Positions 7,839 to 17,368 of a stretch of DNA of 64,000 nt are shown here, in pieces. The stretch spans positions 1 through 64,000 of the forward strand of contig NZ_JAUSTO010000010.1 in the NCBI RefSeq assembly GCF_030812885.1, written 5' to 3'. The position numbers and the translations under genes are program-made. Position 1 is the stretch's first letter; the number at the start of each line of letters is the position of its first letter. This DNA comes from Moryella indoligenes. Its GTDB lineage: Bacteria; Bacillota; Clostridia; Lachnospirales; Lachnospiraceae. The notes below the pieces were generated by a model. That model did no database searches, was not told where the DNA came from, and worked only from the letters and a program-made list of their open reading frames with translations.

Positions 7839-9007
7839 GAGACATCAGAGATGTGCTTGCGAAGAAGACAGTCGGCATGAAGCCCTCCGGCATCCGGAAA
7901 TTTTTTGATATTGTGCGCACCATGGAGGGAGCCATTTCCCTCGGAGTCGGTGAGCCGGATTTTGATACGCCCTGGAATATCCGCGAGGAGGGCATCTATT
8001 CTCTGGAACGGGGCAGGACCTTTTATACGAGCAATTCCGGGCTGATGGAGCTGAAGTCAGAGATCAGCCGCTATTTACAGAGGCGCTTTGCCGTGTCCTA
8101 TGATCCGGAGAGAGAGATCACCGTGACAGTCGGCGGCTCGGAGGGAATAGATCTTGCCTGTCGCGCGCTTTTGAACCCGGGGGATGAGGTGATCATTCCG
8201 CAGCCGAGCTATGTCTCGTATGAGCCCTGCGTGATACTGGCGGATGGAGTTCCTGTGATTGTGGAGCTGAAGGAGGAGAATTGCTTCAAGCTCACGGCTG
8301 AGGAGCTGGAGGCAAAGATCACGCCCAGAACGAAGCTGCTGGTGCTTCCCTTCCCGAACAATCCGACTGGTTCCATTATGCGGCGCAGTGAGCTGGAGGA
8401 GATTGCACGGGTGGTGCAGGAACACGATCTCTATGTCATCTCAGACGAGATCTATACGGAGCTCACCTACACCGGAGAGGCACCTGCCTCTATTGTCCAG
8501 ATACCGGGGATGCAGGAGAGAACTGTGTTAATCAACGGCTTCTCGAAGGCCTATGCGATGACCGGCTGGAGACTGGGCTATGCCTGTGGTCCCGCTCCGA
8601 TACTGGAGCAGATGATCAAGGTTCATCAGTATGCGATCATGTGTGCGCCGACGACAAGTCAGTACGCAGCTGTGACGGCTCTCCGTGACTGTGACGAAGA
8701 GGTTGCGCGGATGCGCGAGGCCTATAATCAGCGGAGGCGCTATCTCTTAAAGCGTCTGGAAGAAATGGAAATCCCCTGTTTTGAGCCGGAGGGCGCATTT
8801 TATATCTTCCCGAACATCACAAAATTTGGGCTGAGCAGTGAGGAGTTCTGTACGCGCCTGCTTCAGGAGGAGAAGGTCGCTGTGGTTCCGGGAAATGCCT
8901 TCGGAGACAGCGGAGAGGGCTTTGTGCGTATTTCCTACGCTTATTCCCTAAAGCAGCTGAAGGAGGCGATGGAGCGCATCGGGCGCTTTGTGGAGAGACT
9001 TCGGTAA
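7835..9007 (+). CDS. Class I/II PLP-dependent aminotransferase
   Basis: 390 residues of the fold-type I aspartate aminotransferase family. Seen are SLGVGEPDFDTPWNIRE at the N-terminus, PNNPTG, the cofactor-binding SDEIYTELTY and the Schiff-base lysine in GFSKAYAMTGWRLGY (Lys238), plus the C-terminal VRISYAYS arginine motif. Sequence style is that of PatA/AlaT-like enzymes that act on aromatic amino acids or alanine. It is cotranslated with the Lrp regulator. Exact substrate unknown. Confidence 0.93.
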   Translation: MRDIRDVLAKKTVGMKPSGIRKFFDIVRTMEGAISLGVGEPDFDTPWNIREEGIYSLERGRTFYTSNSGLMELKSEISRYLQRRFAVSYDPEREITVTVGGSEGIDLACRALLNPGDEVIIPQPSYVSYEPCVILADGVPVIVELKEENCFKLTAEELEAKITPRTKLLVLPFPNNPTGSIMRRSELEEIARVVQEHDLYVISDEIYTELTYTGEAPASIVQIPGMQERTVLINGFSKAYAMTGWRLGYACGPAPILEQMIKVHQYAIMCAPTTSQYAAVTALRDCDEEVARMREAYNQRRRYLLKRLEEMEIPCFEPEGAFYIFPNITKFGLSSEEFCTRLLQEEKVAVVPGNAFGDSGEGFVRISYAYSLKQLKEAMERIGRFVERLR

Positions 9008-9038
9008 GCAAAGTATTCAAAATAAGAAAGCAGACAGA

Positions 9039-9110
9039 ACAGGGATCTCGGTGAAAAGCCGCGATCCCTGTAAAGTATCAGGAGGCGTGTCCACCGGGAC
9101 GCGCCTCCTG
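9039..9110. terminator. Two strong hairpins between convergent genes
   Basis: Hairpin one pairs ACAGGGATC (9039-9047) with GATCCCTGT (9063-9071). Hairpin two (9079-9110) pairs a 14-nt GC-rich arm with its complement around ACC. They separate the plus-strand aminotransferase from the minus-strand repeat protein. T-runs are poor on both sides, so termination in both directions is inferred from position. Confidence 0.6.
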
Positions 9111-9130
9111 TGCTATGCTATGCAGTTTGA

Positions 9131-10183
9131 TTAGTTTCTTGTCTGACCGTCCCAGACACCGTTTGCGTCTACATAATACTTGCCGTTATCTACCCACTGA
9201 CTGGTGAGCATGCGTCCGTAGCTGCTGTCATTTGCAGTGCTGAGCCAGTACCACTTGTGAGAGAAGGGACTCTCGAGCCATCCGGACTTCATGTAGCCGT
9301 GCTGGTTGAAGTAGTACCAGTAGCCGTCGATCTCCTGCCAGTTGTTGGTGGTGTAGGAGCGGTCAGCGTTGCAGTACCACCAGCCGTTATTGTCCTTCAG
9401 CCATGCGCCCTTCTGAGATCCCTTGTTGCCCGGACCGCCATTGCCGTTATTGGAGCTGTTACCGGAATTTCTTGAGATCTTTCCGCCGAGATCCTTCAGT
9501 ACATCCTCGTCGACATCGAAATCATCGGACTCAGTCCACTGTCCCTTGTAGCTGCCGGCGATGGCACGAACCTTGACGGTGTAGTTGCCCTTGCCGTTTG
9601 CACGGATGTCGCTGCGGAAGTCATACTCTGTGTTGCTGGTGGTAATGGTGTTCTTTGTGGAAGAGCCGCGGAGCAGCTTCACTTCATACTTATCGGCGTC
9701 ACTCGCCTGCTCCCACTCGACAGAGCCGTCATCATCATCGCTCCAGCTGACATCGCCGACCTCGAGCGCGGACTCATTGGTGCTGCCGATCTTCGGAAGT
9801 GTCAGAGTTACAGTCATGGTGGAGTTGTTCGCGTTCGTCTTGGTTACGTAAGCTTCGTCTCCGCTCAGGGTGACATTGCTCTTTGAGATGCCCTTGAAGC
9901 TGTACTCCCTCTCCGCCTTCAGCTTGAGGGTGACCTTCGGCCTCTTGCCGTACTCCGTGTTGGAGATGCCGCTTACGTTGATATCGGACACGCCGTCGCT
10001 GTTGCATTCCACATCGACATCGGATTTCGACATACCGTGGGAGAGATCGTATTTTACCTCAATGCTGACATCCTTGATCGGATCCTTGGTTGCAGCAAGG
10101 GCAGTCGTTCCCATTCCAAAAAGCATCATGGCAGCAGTCAGGAGTACCGGAACCGCGCTGGAGTAGAATCTCTTTTTTGTCAT
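9131..10183 (-). CDS. Secreted protein with C-terminal cell-wall/choline-binding-like repeats
   Basis: 350 residues. A signal peptide (basic MTKKR, hydrophobic core, cleavage near TALAATKD) precedes a region of beta-rich, Ser/Asp-rich sequence with fibronectin-like spacing (about 35-235) and a glycine/asparagine linker (about 240-260). The C-terminus carries aromatic repeats of the form GWLKDNNGWWYCNAD, GYWYYFNQHGYMKSGW and KWYWLSTAND. These repeats bind wall choline or polysaccharide in Gram-positive bacteria. GGAGG lies 9 nt before ATG. No catalytic domain is seen; the middle part is of unknown function. Confidence 0.82.
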   Translation of the reverse strand: MTKKRFYSSAVPVLLTAAMMLFGMGTTALAATKDPIKDVSIEVKYDLSHGMSKSDVDVECNSDGVSDINVSGISNTEYGKRPKVTLKLKAEREYSFKGISKSNVTLSGDEAYVTKTNANNSTMTVTLTLPKIGSTNESALEVGDVSWSDDDDGSVEWEQASDADKYEVKLLRGSSTKNTITTSNTEYDFRSDIRANGKGNYTVKVRAIAGSYKGQWTESDDFDVDEDVLKDLGGKISRNSGNSSNNGNGGPGNKGSQKGAWLKDNNGWWYCNADRSYTTNNWQEIDGYWYYFNQHGYMKSGWLESPFSHKWYWLSTANDSSYGRMLTSQWVDNGKYYVDANGVWDGQTRN

Positions 10184-10315
10184 TTGGTTATCCTCCTAAG
10201 ATGTTCGTTCATAATATTTATCTGATGCTTTGATCTTATACGAAAAAGCAGAAAAAATATAGCGATTTGCACTTACATTTACCTTACAAAATCTACAAGG
10301 CTTGAAGAATTTCTG

Positions 10316-11107
10316 TCATTCTTTGTATTTTCCCGTAACATCTACGCTGTAGCCGTCAGGCGTGGTCGCATCGACCAGCATCGCACCGTCCGCGCCGAGG
10401 TAGTACCAGACGCCAGATTCGCTTTCGCTCTTCATCCATGCGGAAGATAGCATGATTCCTTCTTGATCGGAGCAGTACCACTTTCCGGAGACCTCATACC
10501 AGCCGGTGCGGCGTGTACCGTCCGCGTTCAGATAGATCCAGTGTCCGTCGGACAGCTGCTGCCAGCCGCCTGCAGGAATTCCGGGGCCCTTTGGGCTGTT
10601 GTTGCCTGCAGAGCTGCTGCCTGTCTGCTGACTTGCGGAGCTCTTCTCGCTCTCCCGGCTGTTTTTGAAATCCTCGCTCTTTCGCTTTTCACGGATCAGG
10701 GAGAGATCCTCGGAGTAGATGGTTTCCTTCGCCCACATGCTGGCATAATCCTGCCCCCGGGCCCGCTTCTTGCAAGTGACAACCACGTAGTAGGTGCCGG
10801 AGCCCTTTTTGAGAATCTTTTCCGTGACATCTGCCTGTTCCGCATTATAGCCTACCGTCTCTGTATTTCCGACCTTGTTCTTTGCCTTGAAGTCTTTGGA
10901 GCTGTACAGCTGGACGCTGTAGCTGCACTTGCTGTCACCGACGGACCAGATCACGAGTATGCGGTCATCGGACACATCAAAGGCCACGTCAGAGACGGAG
11001 TAATCCTCCTCATCCTCGTCCTTTTGCTTTGCCAGCGCGGTCATGCCCATGGAGAGAGCCAGAAGGCAGCAGAGAAGCAGGGAAAAAAGCTGTTTAAATT
11101 TTTTCAT
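10316..11107 (-). CDS. Secreted protein with cell-wall-binding-like repeats
   Basis: 263 residues. ATG 11107 was chosen because GACGGAGG precedes it and it opens a clear signal peptide (MKKFKQLFSLLLCCLLALSM, cleavage near TALAKQ). An acidic patch (KDEDEEDY) and a beta-rich domain (about 35-140) follow, then a Ser/Glu-rich linker and aromatic repeats (GGWQQLSDGHWIYLNADG, GWYEVSGKWYCSDQEG, GVWYYLGADGAM). The plan matches the neighbour at 9131-10183, so the two may be distant paralogues. No enzyme motif seen. Confidence 0.8.
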   Translation of the reverse strand: MKKFKQLFSLLLCCLLALSMGMTALAKQKDEDEEDYSVSDVAFDVSDDRILVIWSVGDSKCSYSVQLYSSKDFKAKNKVGNTETVGYNAEQADVTEKILKKGSGTYYVVVTCKKRARGQDYASMWAKETIYSEDLSLIREKRKSEDFKNSRESEKSSASQQTGSSSAGNNSPKGPGIPAGGWQQLSDGHWIYLNADGTRRTGWYEVSGKWYCSDQEGIMLSSAWMKSESESGVWYYLGADGAMLVDATTPDGYSVDVTGKYKE

Positions 11108-11313
11108 GGTAACCTCCGTCAAATGTTCATGGAAGCAGTGTGTATCGACTCTCCGGTCTGTCCGGATGGCGAACTGTACATTAGCAAAGTATAACATAAA
11201 ATAGTTTTGAATCAAAATAAATATCACTTTTTCTGATCCATCATATATTATGGAAGTATGAAAGAAAATATCCCGGGATGATAAACAGAGAAGTAAAAAG
11301 ACAGGAGGGGAAA

Positions 11314-11847
11314 ATGCAGTATACAGCGCATTACGCGTCCCCACTCGGTGGGATCACACTCGGCAGTGACGGACAGGCCCTGACGGGACTCTGGTTTGAT
11401 GGTCAGAAATACTTCGCAGATACGCTTGAGAGAGAGCATGAGGAAAGAGAACTCTCTGTTTTCAGAGAGACAAAGAGATGGCTGGATATTTATTTCAGCG
11501 GCAAGGCGCCGGACTTCACACCGGAACTGGAGCTGATGTGCTCTGAATTCCGAAGAGCGGTCTGGCAGGTCTTGCTGACAATTCCATATGGGCATATCAT
11601 GAGCTATGGAGAGATTGCTGGAAGGATCGCCTCCGAACAGGGGCTGGAGCATATGTCTGCGCAGGCAGTCGGTGGAGCGGTCGGGCATAACGCCATATCA
11701 CTTATTATACCCTGTCACAGAGTTGTTGGCGGAAATGGAAGCCTGACCGGGTATGCCGGAGGCATAGATAAAAAGATATGGCTTCTTCAGCATGAGGGCG
11801 TGGATATGGGCGGTCTGTTCAGGCCCGGGCACAGTACGGCACCGTGA
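11314..11847 (+). CDS. ogt: Methylated-DNA--protein-cysteine methyltransferase
   Basis: 177 residues. It repairs O6-alkylguanine by transferring the alkyl group to its own cysteine. The active site IIPCHRVV (Cys134) is intact, and the helix-turn-helix region around IPYGHIMSYGEIAGRIA and GAVGHNAISLIIP is typical. Start at 11314 has AGGAGGGG just upstream; the longer in-frame ATG at 11278 has none. A second protein of this superfamily, without the cysteine, is at 59371-59694. Confidence 0.95.
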   Translation: MQYTAHYASPLGGITLGSDGQALTGLWFDGQKYFADTLEREHEERELSVFRETKRWLDIYFSGKAPDFTPELELMCSEFRRAVWQVLLTIPYGHIMSYGEIAGRIASEQGLEHMSAQAVGGAVGHNAISLIIPCHRVVGGNGSLTGYAGGIDKKIWLLQHEGVDMGGLFRPGHSTAP

Positions 11848-11871
11848 GGTGTATTTTTAAGAAAAATTACA

Positions 11872-12833
11872 TCAGCGGACGCGTTCCATCGCTTCTATTA
11901 ACTGATTCCAGCTATGCAGGGTTGCCAGCAGCAGCTTCTCGTGTTTCTTTACATTTTTGCGGTATTTGCGGAACTCACTCTGTATGGATAAGAAGCGCTT
12001 TTTCTTAAAATAATCTGCCAGCTGTGGAAGAACCGGAAGGAGAATCGCTTCGATTTGTTCCATACGACTCTCGAAGTGTTCCGGATCGGTAAGAAAAACA
12101 TACAGCGGCTTGTACCGGATCCAGCCTGGGCATAAGGAACCTCTTCTGGAACGCCCCGGCTGAGTATCTCTGTTGAGGCATAGGTTACACCGTGGGTTTT
12201 CATTAAATTGCGGATGTGCTTCCAGTTGATGATATCATTGCTGATCGCCTCAATAAAGAGACGGAAAGATTTCTCGGGAAGGCTCTCAGTGAAGCGGAGC
12301 TGAGGAATGGGAGAGAAGTAGCCGCAGTGATAGCCGTTCGTGTAGTCAGCCTTTTCAATTTCCTGTAAATGTGAGCAGAAGACCCTCTGGCCACTCCACA
12401 GCGCAAGATCATGGTTATTGGTGACTGCCAGAGGATATTCATCGTCATCCAGGAAAAGCAGGTAGTCCATGTGGTTCAGCAGAGCTGCACACAGTACAGA
12501 AATTCTTTTGCCGGAATATCCGGAGTTGAACAGCAGTTCCACCTCACTTTTGTCAAGCTTACTTTTCTGAATCAGCATCTGCATACTCAGAGGTATATTT
12601 TTAGAACCCAGAAATACGATATGATCAAAGCTGTCCACAATATCCTGGCTCAGATTTGTAAAATCAGTGGATTGGGTGTTTCGATAGTTGCTATCATACG
12701 CGACAAAGAGACTCAGATGTACCTCGCAATCCGGCATGGTGTGCTTTACGGAATTCCAGATCATGAGATAAGAGCGCAGTGCCTTGCGAAAATTTCTTCT
12801 TCCTGTTGCGAAACCAATTCCTAGACGTATCAT
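11872..12833 (-). pseudogene. Glycosyltransferase-like gene split by a frameshift
   Basis: The first frame (12833 to about 12125) starts MIRLGIGFATGRRNFRKA with a good GGGGGGAG site and contains FLDDDEYPL, a DxD-like metal/nucleotide-sugar motif, so a nucleotide-sugar transferase is likely. Near 12120-12130 the frame changes: IRYKPLYVFLTDPEHFESR continues in another frame and joins MEQIEAILLPVLPQLADYF down to the stop at 11872. The joined product would be about 320 residues. Either a one-base indel has inactivated it or there is a sequence error. It is a single gene with no operon partner. Confidence 0.65.
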
Positions 12834-13095
12834 GGATGGGCAACTCCCCCCTTTCTCGGCTGCAAGGAAACAAGAAAAGATAAGAGAAAACGATTGATTA
12901 ACGGAATATAAAAGGAGATAAGTCGATTAATTTTGTGAAAATAGATTTATTATAGCTTGATTCCGGAAATTGATCAGTTGTAAGAATAATAGTTGTAAAA
13001 TATGTTTGCTTAAATGCTCATGAAAATTTCCAAAAAACTTTATAGTTTTATAAAACAAACCGTGCTAGTATTAAAAAGTCCTTCTGTGGGGTGAT
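12834..13095. other. AT-rich intergenic region
   Basis: No gene seen. On the minus strand a TATAAT (12954-12949) could serve the glycosyltransferase-like gene, though a good -35 is lacking. No convincing terminator for the decarboxylase-like gene's upstream neighbour is visible. Confidence 0.35.
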
Positions 13096-14547
13096 TTACT
13101 GCCTGGGCGCGCCTCGCACCACAGCGATTTCCTCTATTCCATAGGAAAGGAATACGGGGATCTGCGCATCAGTAATCACCTCTCCGCTCACAGCAATCGG
13201 AATGGCAGGCGGGCAGGATACAGTGGGCTGGGCGCATATCCTTCCGCTGCTGTGCCGCACATCGATGAGCTCCTGCGGCGCCAGCACTGCCTCCCGAATA
13301 GAGAGCGCCTGCTGCAGTGGAAGAAGCTGCGGCAGCAAGACAGAATCAGCTTCCCGCACAGCATTCCCCTCTTTTGCTTCGTGCTCAGCGTTCCAAAGTG
13401 CTGTGCTGCTTCGAAAGAGCTCTGCGATGCGCTGATAGTCGAGCGTGGGATTTTCCGGTGTGAACATACAGACGAGGCAGCTTATATCGGCGAATTCAGG
13501 TTCGATCCGGTGCTGGCGAAAAAGCTCTGCGAGCGCCGGGCCGTTTCCTGGGCGGGTAGCGATCACAAGCTTCAGAGGCTCTGAGGGCAGGACGGGGATG
13601 CCGAGCATCGTGAGATAGCTCTTTAGGCCATCGACACGGCGCACACATTCCGCCAGCCGCTTCTTAAAGTGGTCGGCGAGGCAGGCGTTGCAGAGATCCA
13701 GAGACTGAAGAATCAGGTAGGAGGGGCTGGTGGAGCCAAAGAGCGCCATCGCCTGGCGCGCGCCTGCTCCGAGCTCCTCTGCGGCGCATCGGCTGAGGTG
13801 CAGATACGCGCCTCCGGTCAGCACGGGCAGTGTCTTGTGCGCAGAGTCGCAGCACATATAGGCCCCGAGATCCAGCGGATGCTGCGGTGTGTCAAGAAAA
13901 TGCAGATACGCGCCGTGCGCATTATCCACGAGCACAGGAATGGAATCTTCGCCACAAATTGCATTGACTGCGTCTGTGATTCCACGTATGTCCGCGACTG
14001 CGCCGAGATAATCCGGGCTGGTCAGATAGACTGCGGCGGGCTGGCGCGGGAGCTTTCGGAGAGCATCGGCGATCTGTGCCGGGGCGGGGTGACAGCTGCA
14101 GATGGAGGCAGGACCGGCTGTATCGTTGTCTTTTAGGGACTCGGGATAGATCCATGCGACCTCGCAGTCCAGCATGGCGCAGGCGTAGAGAAAGCTCTTG
14201 TGGACATTTCTCGCTGCGAGGATCAGCGGTCGCTCTGCAGAGCGGGAGACACAGCTTGCGCCTCGCAGTGCCTGCCGCTGGAGCGCCAGAAAGAGCATGG
14301 CACGGATTGAGAGACTGGAGCCCTCTGTGGAGTAGAGCGTCAGGCCGCTGTCAAAGAGACGCGCAGCATTCCGCTGGCTCTCTCCGATGATGCCCTGCGC
14401 CTCCGAAAGTACGTCCGCACCGGGGATCTCGGTGATATCCCGCTGCTCAATCAGCAGGGGGCCGTGCCCCTTGTGCCCGGGCATGTGCAGACGCGAGCTC
14501 CTGCGGGAGATATACTCGGAGACAAAATCGTAGATTGGTGTATTCAT
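13096..14547 (-). CDS. Orn/Lys/Arg decarboxylase family PLP enzyme
   Basis: 483 residues. The start region RRSSRLHMPGHKGHGPLL, the aspartate motif VLVDNAHGAYLHFL and the PLP lysine in DSAHKTLPVLTGGAYLH mark the fold-type I basic amino-acid decarboxylases (short form such as Bacillus SpeA/YaaO). Such enzymes make agmatine, cadaverine or putrescine. The wing domain of the large enterobacterial forms is absent. It sits 73 nt after dinB on the same strand and may share its transcript. Substrate not resolved. Confidence 0.88.
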   Translation of the reverse strand: MNTPIYDFVSEYISRRSSRLHMPGHKGHGPLLIEQRDITEIPGADVLSEAQGIIGESQRNAARLFDSGLTLYSTEGSSLSIRAMLFLALQRQALRGASCVSRSAERPLILAARNVHKSFLYACAMLDCEVAWIYPESLKDNDTAGPASICSCHPAPAQIADALRKLPRQPAAVYLTSPDYLGAVADIRGITDAVNAICGEDSIPVLVDNAHGAYLHFLDTPQHPLDLGAYMCCDSAHKTLPVLTGGAYLHLSRCAAEELGAGARQAMALFGSTSPSYLILQSLDLCNACLADHFKKRLAECVRRVDGLKSYLTMLGIPVLPSEPLKLVIATRPGNGPALAELFRQHRIEPEFADISCLVCMFTPENPTLDYQRIAELFRSSTALWNAEHEAKEGNAVREADSVLLPQLLPLQQALSIREAVLAPQELIDVRHSSGRICAQPTVSCPPAIPIAVSGEVITDAQIPVFLSYGIEEIAVVRGAPRQ

Positions 14548-14620
14548 GGCTTCTCCTGTTCCTGTTCTGAAGCAGTGATTGTGGCGGGGAATGTTGGCAA
14601 AGCGCGGCGGGAGGGAGCTG

Positions 14621-15907
14621 CTAGGTGTTCTCCTGTGTCTCCTTCTCTGTCTCTGTGCCCCGGGTCACAGTGCCTGCGCCGTAGCGGGAATTCAGCTTCT
14701 GCATCATCTCGGAGAGACGGGCATCACGGCGACTTCTGGCCTGTTGCTGTGCGTGTTTTTCTACCCAGTCGAAGAGAGAGAGCTGCTCATACGCGCTGTG
14801 ATCCAGATTCTGCGCGCTCACTCCGACAAGGCGTATGCGGTCTCCCTGCCGGAACAGGCCGTTTTCCGAGAGCAGAAGCTCCTTCATCAGGAGCTCTGCG
14901 GTGGAGCGTATGAGAGGAGCCTCATTGCAGGAACGCTCGAGTGTGGTCTGGCGGGAGTGGCGGTGAAAGCGGCTGGTCTTCACCATCACACCGACGGTGA
15001 AGGCGCGGACTTCATCTCTCTGCATCCGCTTAGCGACGCTGTCTGAGAGCTTTTGCAGCAGTGGAGGCAGGAGCTTTTCATAGTTGTCGGGACCGATATC
15101 CTCCGCTGTGGTCCGTTCGTTGGAGTAGCTTTTTGCGGCCTCCTGCGCAGTGCGCACCGGAGAATTGCTGATGCCGTTTGCGCTTCTTAGCAGATGCGCT
15201 CCTGCCTTTTCACCGAGTATGGAGCGGAGGACGCGGGAAGAGCTGTGAGCGGCGTCGCCTATCGTCCGGATGCCGAAGGAGCTCAGCGCATCGGCGCTGG
15301 AGCGGCCGCAGCCGTGCAGACTGCCGATGGGAAGCGGCCACAGCTTTTCCGGGATCTCCCAGGGCCAGAGTGTGTGGAGCTTATCCGGCTTCTCAAAATC
15401 GCTCGCCATTTTTGCGAGCAGCTTGTTGGTGGAGATGCCGATATTGACCGTGAAGCCGAGCTGGGTGCGGATCTCATTTCGGATTGCGTCTGCGCGCTCT
15501 TGTATTTCCTGAAGCTGAGCAGGAGAGCTCTCACTGTCCGGAAAGTCGGCGCTCATATCCAGGAAGGCTTCGTCTATGGAGACCTGTTCCACGGCATCGG
15601 AGTAGCGATGAAGGATGCGGATAAACGCCTGCGAATACTGGCGGTAGGTCTGAAAGTCGCTCTTTACCAGCACGAGAGAGGGACATTTTCCGAGCGCGGA
15701 GACCACGGGCTCCCCGGTGTGGATACCAAGCTTTTTTGCGGGGAGGGATTTTGCGGTGATCACACCGTGGCGGGTTTTGATATCTCCGCCGACCGCAGAC
15801 GGAATGGTTCTCAGATCGACAGCCGTCGGCTCCTCTTTCAGGCGTTTTACGGCACTCCAGGAGAGAAAGGCAGAATTTACATCGACATGAAAGATACAGC
15901 GATCCAT
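14621..15907 (-). CDS. dinB: DNA polymerase IV (Y-family translesion polymerase)
   Basis: 428 residues. The palm begins FHVDVNSAFLSWSAV; the second acidic motif is SIDEAFLDMS, with the little-finger domain in the last 120 residues. Typical length is 350-420. It copies past damaged template bases with low fidelity. AGAGGAGG precedes ATG by 6 nt. A basic, glutamine-rich tail (about 380-428) is present, but no clear sliding-clamp-binding motif was picked out. Confidence 0.95.
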   Translation of the reverse strand: MDRCIFHVDVNSAFLSWSAVKRLKEEPTAVDLRTIPSAVGGDIKTRHGVITAKSLPAKKLGIHTGEPVVSALGKCPSLVLVKSDFQTYRQYSQAFIRILHRYSDAVEQVSIDEAFLDMSADFPDSESSPAQLQEIQERADAIRNEIRTQLGFTVNIGISTNKLLAKMASDFEKPDKLHTLWPWEIPEKLWPLPIGSLHGCGRSSADALSSFGIRTIGDAAHSSSRVLRSILGEKAGAHLLRSANGISNSPVRTAQEAAKSYSNERTTAEDIGPDNYEKLLPPLLQKLSDSVAKRMQRDEVRAFTVGVMVKTSRFHRHSRQTTLERSCNEAPLIRSTAELLMKELLLSENGLFRQGDRIRLVGVSAQNLDHSAYEQLSLFDWVEKHAQQQARSRRDARLSEMMQKLNSRYGAGTVTRGTETEKETQENT

Positions 15908-16120
15908 AGTTTCCTCCTCTCTGCAGCTGTAGTGAAGCTTTAATCTGTGTTTTCTACAGTATAGGCCGCGCAGCCTTCAGCGGCAAGAGCTTGTGGGAAC
16001 GAGAAGAGAGGCTGTGCCGTGGCGAGCACTGATAGACGGGGACTGATGGCATGCAGGTGGGCAGATGGAATGCGGATGACCGGTGTGTGAAGAAAGAATA
16101 GGTTGAAAGGAGATCGCAGG
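15908..16120. other. Divergent intergenic region between dinB and the thioesterase gene
   Basis: No gene recognised. It should hold divergent promoters, but no clear -35/-10 pair or LexA-type operator was identified by eye. Confidence 0.4.
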
Positions 16121-16591
16121 ATGGAGCAACATGGCCTGAAGCGCAGAGCGGCAGCTGAGAGAGAGCAGCCCGGGGAGCGGGTATATTGCTGGGAGCATAA
16201 GATTCAGTATTATGAGACAGATCAGATGCAGATTGCGCATCATTCGAACTATATTCGCTGGTTTGAGGAGGCGAGAACCAGTGCACTGGAAGAGGCAGGC
16301 TTTGGCTACGCGGAGATGGAGGCCGCGGGAATCATCTCCCCCGTGCTGACGGTCAGCGCGGAGTATGTTCAGATGTCCCGCTTCCCGGAGACCCTGCTGG
16401 TGGAGACGCGCGTGCGCTCCTACAATGGCATACGGCTCTGCATACACTATGAGGTACGGGAGAGGCAGAGCGGCGAGCTGCGCTGCGTCGGGGAGAGCAG
16501 TCACTGCTTCCTCAGAGCAGCAGATCATCGACCGGTATCACTCAAACACTTCAGCTCTGAGATCCATCAGCGGCTGTGTGCTATGAAATAA
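16121..16591 (+). CDS. Acyl-CoA thioesterase, hotdog fold (YbgC/FadM-like)
   Basis: 156 residues. After a charged 25-residue N-terminal stretch the sequence HKIQYYETDQMQIAHHSNY IRWFEEAR has the catalytic Asp and helix of 4-hydroxybenzoyl-CoA-type thioesterases. It probably hydrolyses a short acyl-CoA in the cytoplasm. ATG 16121 is used because AAAGGAG lies upstream; the earlier TTG lacks a site. It is followed 35 nt later by the lipoprotein gene. Confidence 0.87.
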   Translation: MEQHGLKRRAAAEREQPGERVYCWEHKIQYYETDQMQIAHHSNYIRWFEEARTSALEEAGFGYAEMEAAGIISPVLTVSAEYVQMSRFPETLLVETRVRSYNGIRLCIHYEVRERQSGELRCVGESSHCFLRAADHRPVSLKHFSSEIHQRLCAMK

Positions 16592-16625
16592 AAGATATTA
16601 AAACAGGTAGAAGGAGAAATCGTTT

Positions 16626-17336
16626 ATGAGAAAGATGTACTATGTATTGTTGCTTGCAACGGCGACTGCCCTGATGTCAGGCTGCGCACAGAAGCAGACA
16701 GCACCGGAGACAACAGCGAGCGAGGTTGCGGAGACTGTGGAAGCTACGGAGGCTGCAGAGACAGCGGAGCTGCCGGGCGAGACTGGTTGCATCGATGATG
16801 AGGCTCTGGCTTTCTGTGTAGCGCAGCCCGGCGTGATCACCGCAATTGACGCAAAGAGCGGGGCAATCAGCATCAGGGGAATGCTTGCGGGCAGCGGGAC
16901 AGAGCAGGAGCTGATTCTGAATACGGATGCAAAGACGGCGTTCTATGATATTGCTGCGGGTAAGAAGGCAGAGCTCTCTGCGCTGAAGGTCGGGGATGAG
17001 ATTCAGTCCATGGTATCGACAGCCTTTGCAAGCAGCCTGCCGCCGCAGACCTTTGCCTATGCTGTTTTTCTGAATGTGGGTGAGGAGCTTATTCCGGAGT
17101 ATGCGGAGCTTACGTCTGTGCAAAAGGACGGAGAGAAGCTGGTGCTGACAGATTCCTCACAGCTCAGATGGGTGATCTCTGCGGATACAGAGCTGAGACG
17201 CCTGAGCGACGGCGGGCAGCTGAAAGGCGAGGAGCTGAAGGAGGGCGTTTGCTGCCTGATCTGGCCGGCACTTGAGGCTGTGAGTGAGAATCCGGACGCC
17301 GGACTTGCGACAGAAAAGCTTGTGCTGATCGACTAA
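16626..17336 (+). CDS. Secreted lipoprotein of unknown function
   Basis: 236 residues. Signal peptide with lipobox LMSGC (Cys20), so it is lipid-anchored on the outer face of the membrane. A Thr/Glu/Ala-rich linker (about 25-55) precedes a beta-rich domain containing GVITAIDAKSGAISIRGML and LKVGDEIQSMV, which resembles small OB-like or DUF-type folds, but no family is recognised. AGAAGGAG lies before ATG. It may share a transcript with the flanking genes. Confidence 0.75.
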   Translation: MRKMYYVLLLATATALMSGCAQKQTAPETTASEVAETVEATEAAETAELPGETGCIDDEALAFCVAQPGVITAIDAKSGAISIRGMLAGSGTEQELILNTDAKTAFYDIAAGKKAELSALKVGDEIQSMVSTAFASSLPPQTFAYAVFLNVGEELIPEYAELTSVQKDGEKLVLTDSSQLRWVISADTELRRLSDGGQLKGEELKEGVCCLIWPALEAVSENPDAGLATEKLVLID

Positions 17337-17368
17337 TATTAAATCTTTTTCAAAGGCAGGGTAAAGAG

